In this document: piece by piece, positions 18,111-20,000 of the stretch | How the letters are laid out: every line of letters starts with the position of its first letter | Numbering within the stretch: position 1 is the stretch's first letter | NCBI GenBank assembly: GCA_009663005.1 | Contig: VIGQ01000649.1 | Coordinates: forward strand, 5,001-25,000 | From: Actinidia chinensis | Taxonomy: Eukaryota > Streptophyta > Magnoliopsida > Ericales > Actinidiaceae | Length of the DNA stretch: 20,000 nucleotides | Direction of reading: 5' to 3' | Program-made: the position numbers and the translations under genes | Notes under the pieces: generated by a model | What the model saw: the letters and a program-made list of their open reading frames with translations, nothing else | Told to the model about the DNA's origin: nothing | The model's database searches: none

Positions 18111-18520
18111 ATCATTGCAAATTTTCACATGGGTCTTGTACAGAGTGCCACAAACATGTCATTTGTTGACAACCATAGCCATTTTTGTCAACTTCAAAGT
18201 GCCATTACCAAAGTAAAGGTCATAACCTTATTTATTAAGGGTTGTTCCCAAAATAAGATTCAATCGAAGTTTCGGGACATGTTAGACGTCCTTCAATACC
18301 ACGATGCACCCAACCTTGGTCTTAATCTACAAATCTATGATTTTCATGATCTTTGAACATCTTGTGTTGTCCATCTTCGCTGAGCCAAAGTCTCCAGCTT
18401 TGTACATCATGAAAAAATCCCTATTGGGTGTCGTGTGGTAAGAAGTTGCTCTGCCTACTACCCACTAGGCATCATGGTTTGCAATGTGGAGGCATTCCTT
18501 TTCTTGGACAAAGAGTATTG
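18111..18520 (-). pseudogene. Copia protease remnant with catalytic Asp lost
   Basis: The protease segment reads WVVGRATSYHTTPNRDFF, where copia retropepsins have WxxDTxASxHxTP. The catalytic Asp codon is changed to GGC, Gly (18453-18455). Downstream AGDFGSAKMDN, KTKVGCIVVLKDVQHVPKLRLNL (landmarks KTKVGC and LKDVQHVPKLRLNL) and GYDLYFGNGTLKLTKMAMVV are the usual protease to integrase linker of Tnt1-type elements. Stops are scattered through it. The plus frame at 18129-18356 is an antisense shadow. Confidence 0.85.
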
Positions 18521-19387
18521 CTATCTATTGTGATATGGTAACCAAGGTATCACCATATTCATTCTTCGGTTGCTGATTGCCCATTCTTTGCTCCTTTTTC
18601 AACTTTTGGGAATCCCTACTTATATGGCCTTTGATCTCGCAATGATAGCACTTGATCCTTCCCTTTTGTAGATTTCAGTTGTCTCTAGATATGCTTCAAT
18701 CTTGAGATCTTCCTTTGCTCTTGCTTTTACCCTTACCTTCGCCTTTGTTGTTATTCCCTTGGGGTCTTTTTCGATTCTCGGTGACCAAAGCATGTGTTTG
18801 ATCTATGCCAGCTTCTTTCCTCCTCGCCTCTTCATTGAATAGGTCATCTTTGACTAAGTTTATATCCAGCTTGATCTCAAATGCGAATTTGCTAAAAGAA
18901 ACAACCATCATTTTTTAGCTACCTAGCAAGGAACTAAAGAGCATTAAGACCTTCATCTCATCATCCAACTTCATCCAGACAAAGGCGAGATGATTAATTA
19001 GCTTCTGGAACTCGCTCATGTGTTCCGCCTTTGAACACTACCCTTGAGCTTCAAGTTCATAAGCCTCATCATAAGTATGGCTTTACTCTGTTCAGTCTTC
19101 GACTGGTACATAATATCCAACTTCTGCCATAGACTATACGCCTCCATCTCCTAGGCAATATGGTGGAATACATTGTGGTCAATCCATTGTTTGATTTACC
19201 CAATGGTCGTTTGGTTGCTTTTCTTCTAGTCTGCATTTTTCACTACATCCGGCTTTTTCCCTTTATTCTCCAAGGAATCATAAAAGTCCTTACAATATAG
19301 CAGATCTTCCATCCTTAACTTCAAAATAGCAAAATTCAAAGTTGTTAACTTGATCATGGCGCTTGAAGATGAGTCTTGCATAGTCAT
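18521..19387 (-). pseudogene. Copia Gag remnant
   Basis: The likely start is the ATG at 19385-19387 (MTMQDSSSS), followed by IKLTTLNFAILKLRMEDLL and LLYCKDFYDSLENKGKKPD. Stops interrupt the next segment where Trp and Gln codons would be expected (IKQWIDHNVF, EMEAYSLWQKLDIMYQ remain readable). The C-terminal half is open from 18911 to 18696 with a Lys/Gly-rich basic tail (KGEGKGKSKSKG). The zinc knuckle CYHCEIKGHISRDS (18609-18650) has lost its last Cys, Ser at 18609-18611. The order and spacing fit a Tnt1/Tork-type Gag. Confidence 0.92.
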
Positions 19388-19669
19388 AGTCTGAATCTGG
19401 GATTAGCTACTCTATTTTAAAGTCTTCAAAGCAGAATCTTGCAAAACCAAGTGCACGATTATGTTCAGAATGGTCGATTTAGTCAAAATCACATTTTACT
19501 AGCCCAAACTATAATTTTCAAAACTCTTGGGACTTAAAAAATAATTGCAGTAAAAACTTTGGGTTAAAAATAAAATTTCTCATGTATTGCTGATGTGGCA
19601 CTTGTGATAATGTGGCATTTGACGTGGTAACCGATGTGACGCTAACAAGACAGACAAGCTCTGATATGT
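19388..19669 (-). other. Copia leader with degenerate primer-binding site
   Basis: Untranslated leader upstream of Gag, with no reading frame of note. At 19658-19669 the minus strand reads ACATATCAGAGC, which keeps TATCAGAGC of the standard TGGTATCAGAGC initiator-Met site but has lost the TGG start. Several GTGGCA/GACGTGG-type words lie near 19590-19640. Confidence 0.55.
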
Positions 19670-19784
19670 TGATGACATGGTAGTAGGCTTGGCGGACAAG
19701 TGCTCACAAGGAGACAGTTGTCCTCGCGGCTCAGCTAACACATCGTTCGGCTTAACTGGTCAGCTTTAGTTCGATGCGTTAAAG

Positions 19785-20000
19785 GGGATCGTATCCCATA
19801 GCGGAAGCATAATTTTTAATTTTTGTCAGATCTTAAGCCATGTAAATTGTACAACATTGATCACGAGATGGTTAGATATACCTTAATTTTCACATGGATA
19901 AATTTAGTCTGAATCCTAGATGTCAGATTTGCCTCCCTGTTGCACCTTTTGTTGTCACATAACACATTATACAAGTCGAAGAAAAGCTCGACCGGTTGGA
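19785..20000 (-). repeat. Copia 5' LTR fragment, running off the right edge
   Basis: On the minus strand GATGTTGTACAATTTACATG-like sequence (gatcaatgttgtacaattt), TTAAGATCTGA and GGGATACGATCCC match the last part of the LTRs at 15135-15220 and 16353-16440. The exact LTR end is unclear: family LTRs end shortly after the GATACGATC word, yet about 115 bases separate it here from the primer-site-like sequence. The first part of the LTR is outside the window. ACCGGTT occurs at 19991-19997. Confidence 0.7.

Larger units (their letters stand above)
12539..20000 (-). mobile_element. Degenerate Ty1/copia retrotransposon (Tnt1/Tork-like), interrupted by later elements
   Basis: Minus-strand domains run from the right edge: LTR fragment, primer-site-like sequence, Gag, protease, integrase, RT, RNase H. 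Integrase before RT is the copia order. Gag (MEDLLYCKDFYDSLE), protease (TSYHTTPNRDFF), integrase (LWHKRLDHM, DNGGEY) and RT (YMDDMLI) are Tnt1/Tork-like from memory. A solo LTR splits integrase, and a second copia LTR plus leader lies between integrase and RT. The 3' end is lost at the gypsy LTR at 12538. Confidence 0.92.

Noticed and set aside
18129..18356. 75-codon plus-strand frame
   Set aside because: Antisense shadow of the copia protease to integrase linker, which is recognisable on the minus strand.

Overview
This window looks like repeat-dense intergenic DNA from a higher-plant nuclear genome. I find no intact gene, rRNA or tRNA gene, CRISPR array or bacterial-type signal. Nearly everything I can name is a decayed transposable element, mostly LTR retrotransposons interrupted by later insertions. 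The species cannot be told from the sequence.

Layout. (1) Positions 1-5516, minus strand: a Ty3/gypsy element of Tat/Retand type, with a U3-truncated 5' LTR (4931-5516), primer-binding site (4907-4924), gag, protease, RT, RNase H and integrase. It leaves the window at the second integrase catalytic Asp. (2) 5517-9532: two direct copies of an AT-rich family of about 1.1 kb (copy 1 at 5517-6676, copy 2 at 7314-9532) around a GC-richer, TATA-containing island (6677-7030). Copy 1 carries a fresh ~300-bp tandem duplication. Copy 2 is split by a 1,363-bp TG...CA element (7784-9146) with a perfect 5-bp target-site duplication. (3) 9533-11488: small DNA-transposon debris, including a hAT-like non-autonomous element (9736-10240) and a possible Stowaway scrap. 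(4) 11489-12538: an LTR of the same family as the gypsy LTR in (1). (5) 12539-20000, minus strand: a Ty1/copia element of Tnt1/Tork type, with LTR fragment at the right edge, gag, protease, integrase, RT and RNase H. Its integrase is split by a 1,303-bp solo LTR (16353-17655) with a 4/5 target-site duplication. A plus-oriented 5' LTR with a perfect TGGTATCAGAGC primer site (13751-15243) and its leader lie between the integrase and RT pieces.

The coding remnants do not act together today: every reading frame has stops or frameshifts, and several catalytic residues are lost (gypsy RT YxDD to YIND, copia protease Asp to Gly, copia Gag zinc-knuckle Cys to Ser). The value of the window is its insertion chronology. 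At least three rounds of insertion can be read from nested breaks, flanking duplications and LTR relatives. I see no new defence, metabolic or regulatory system.
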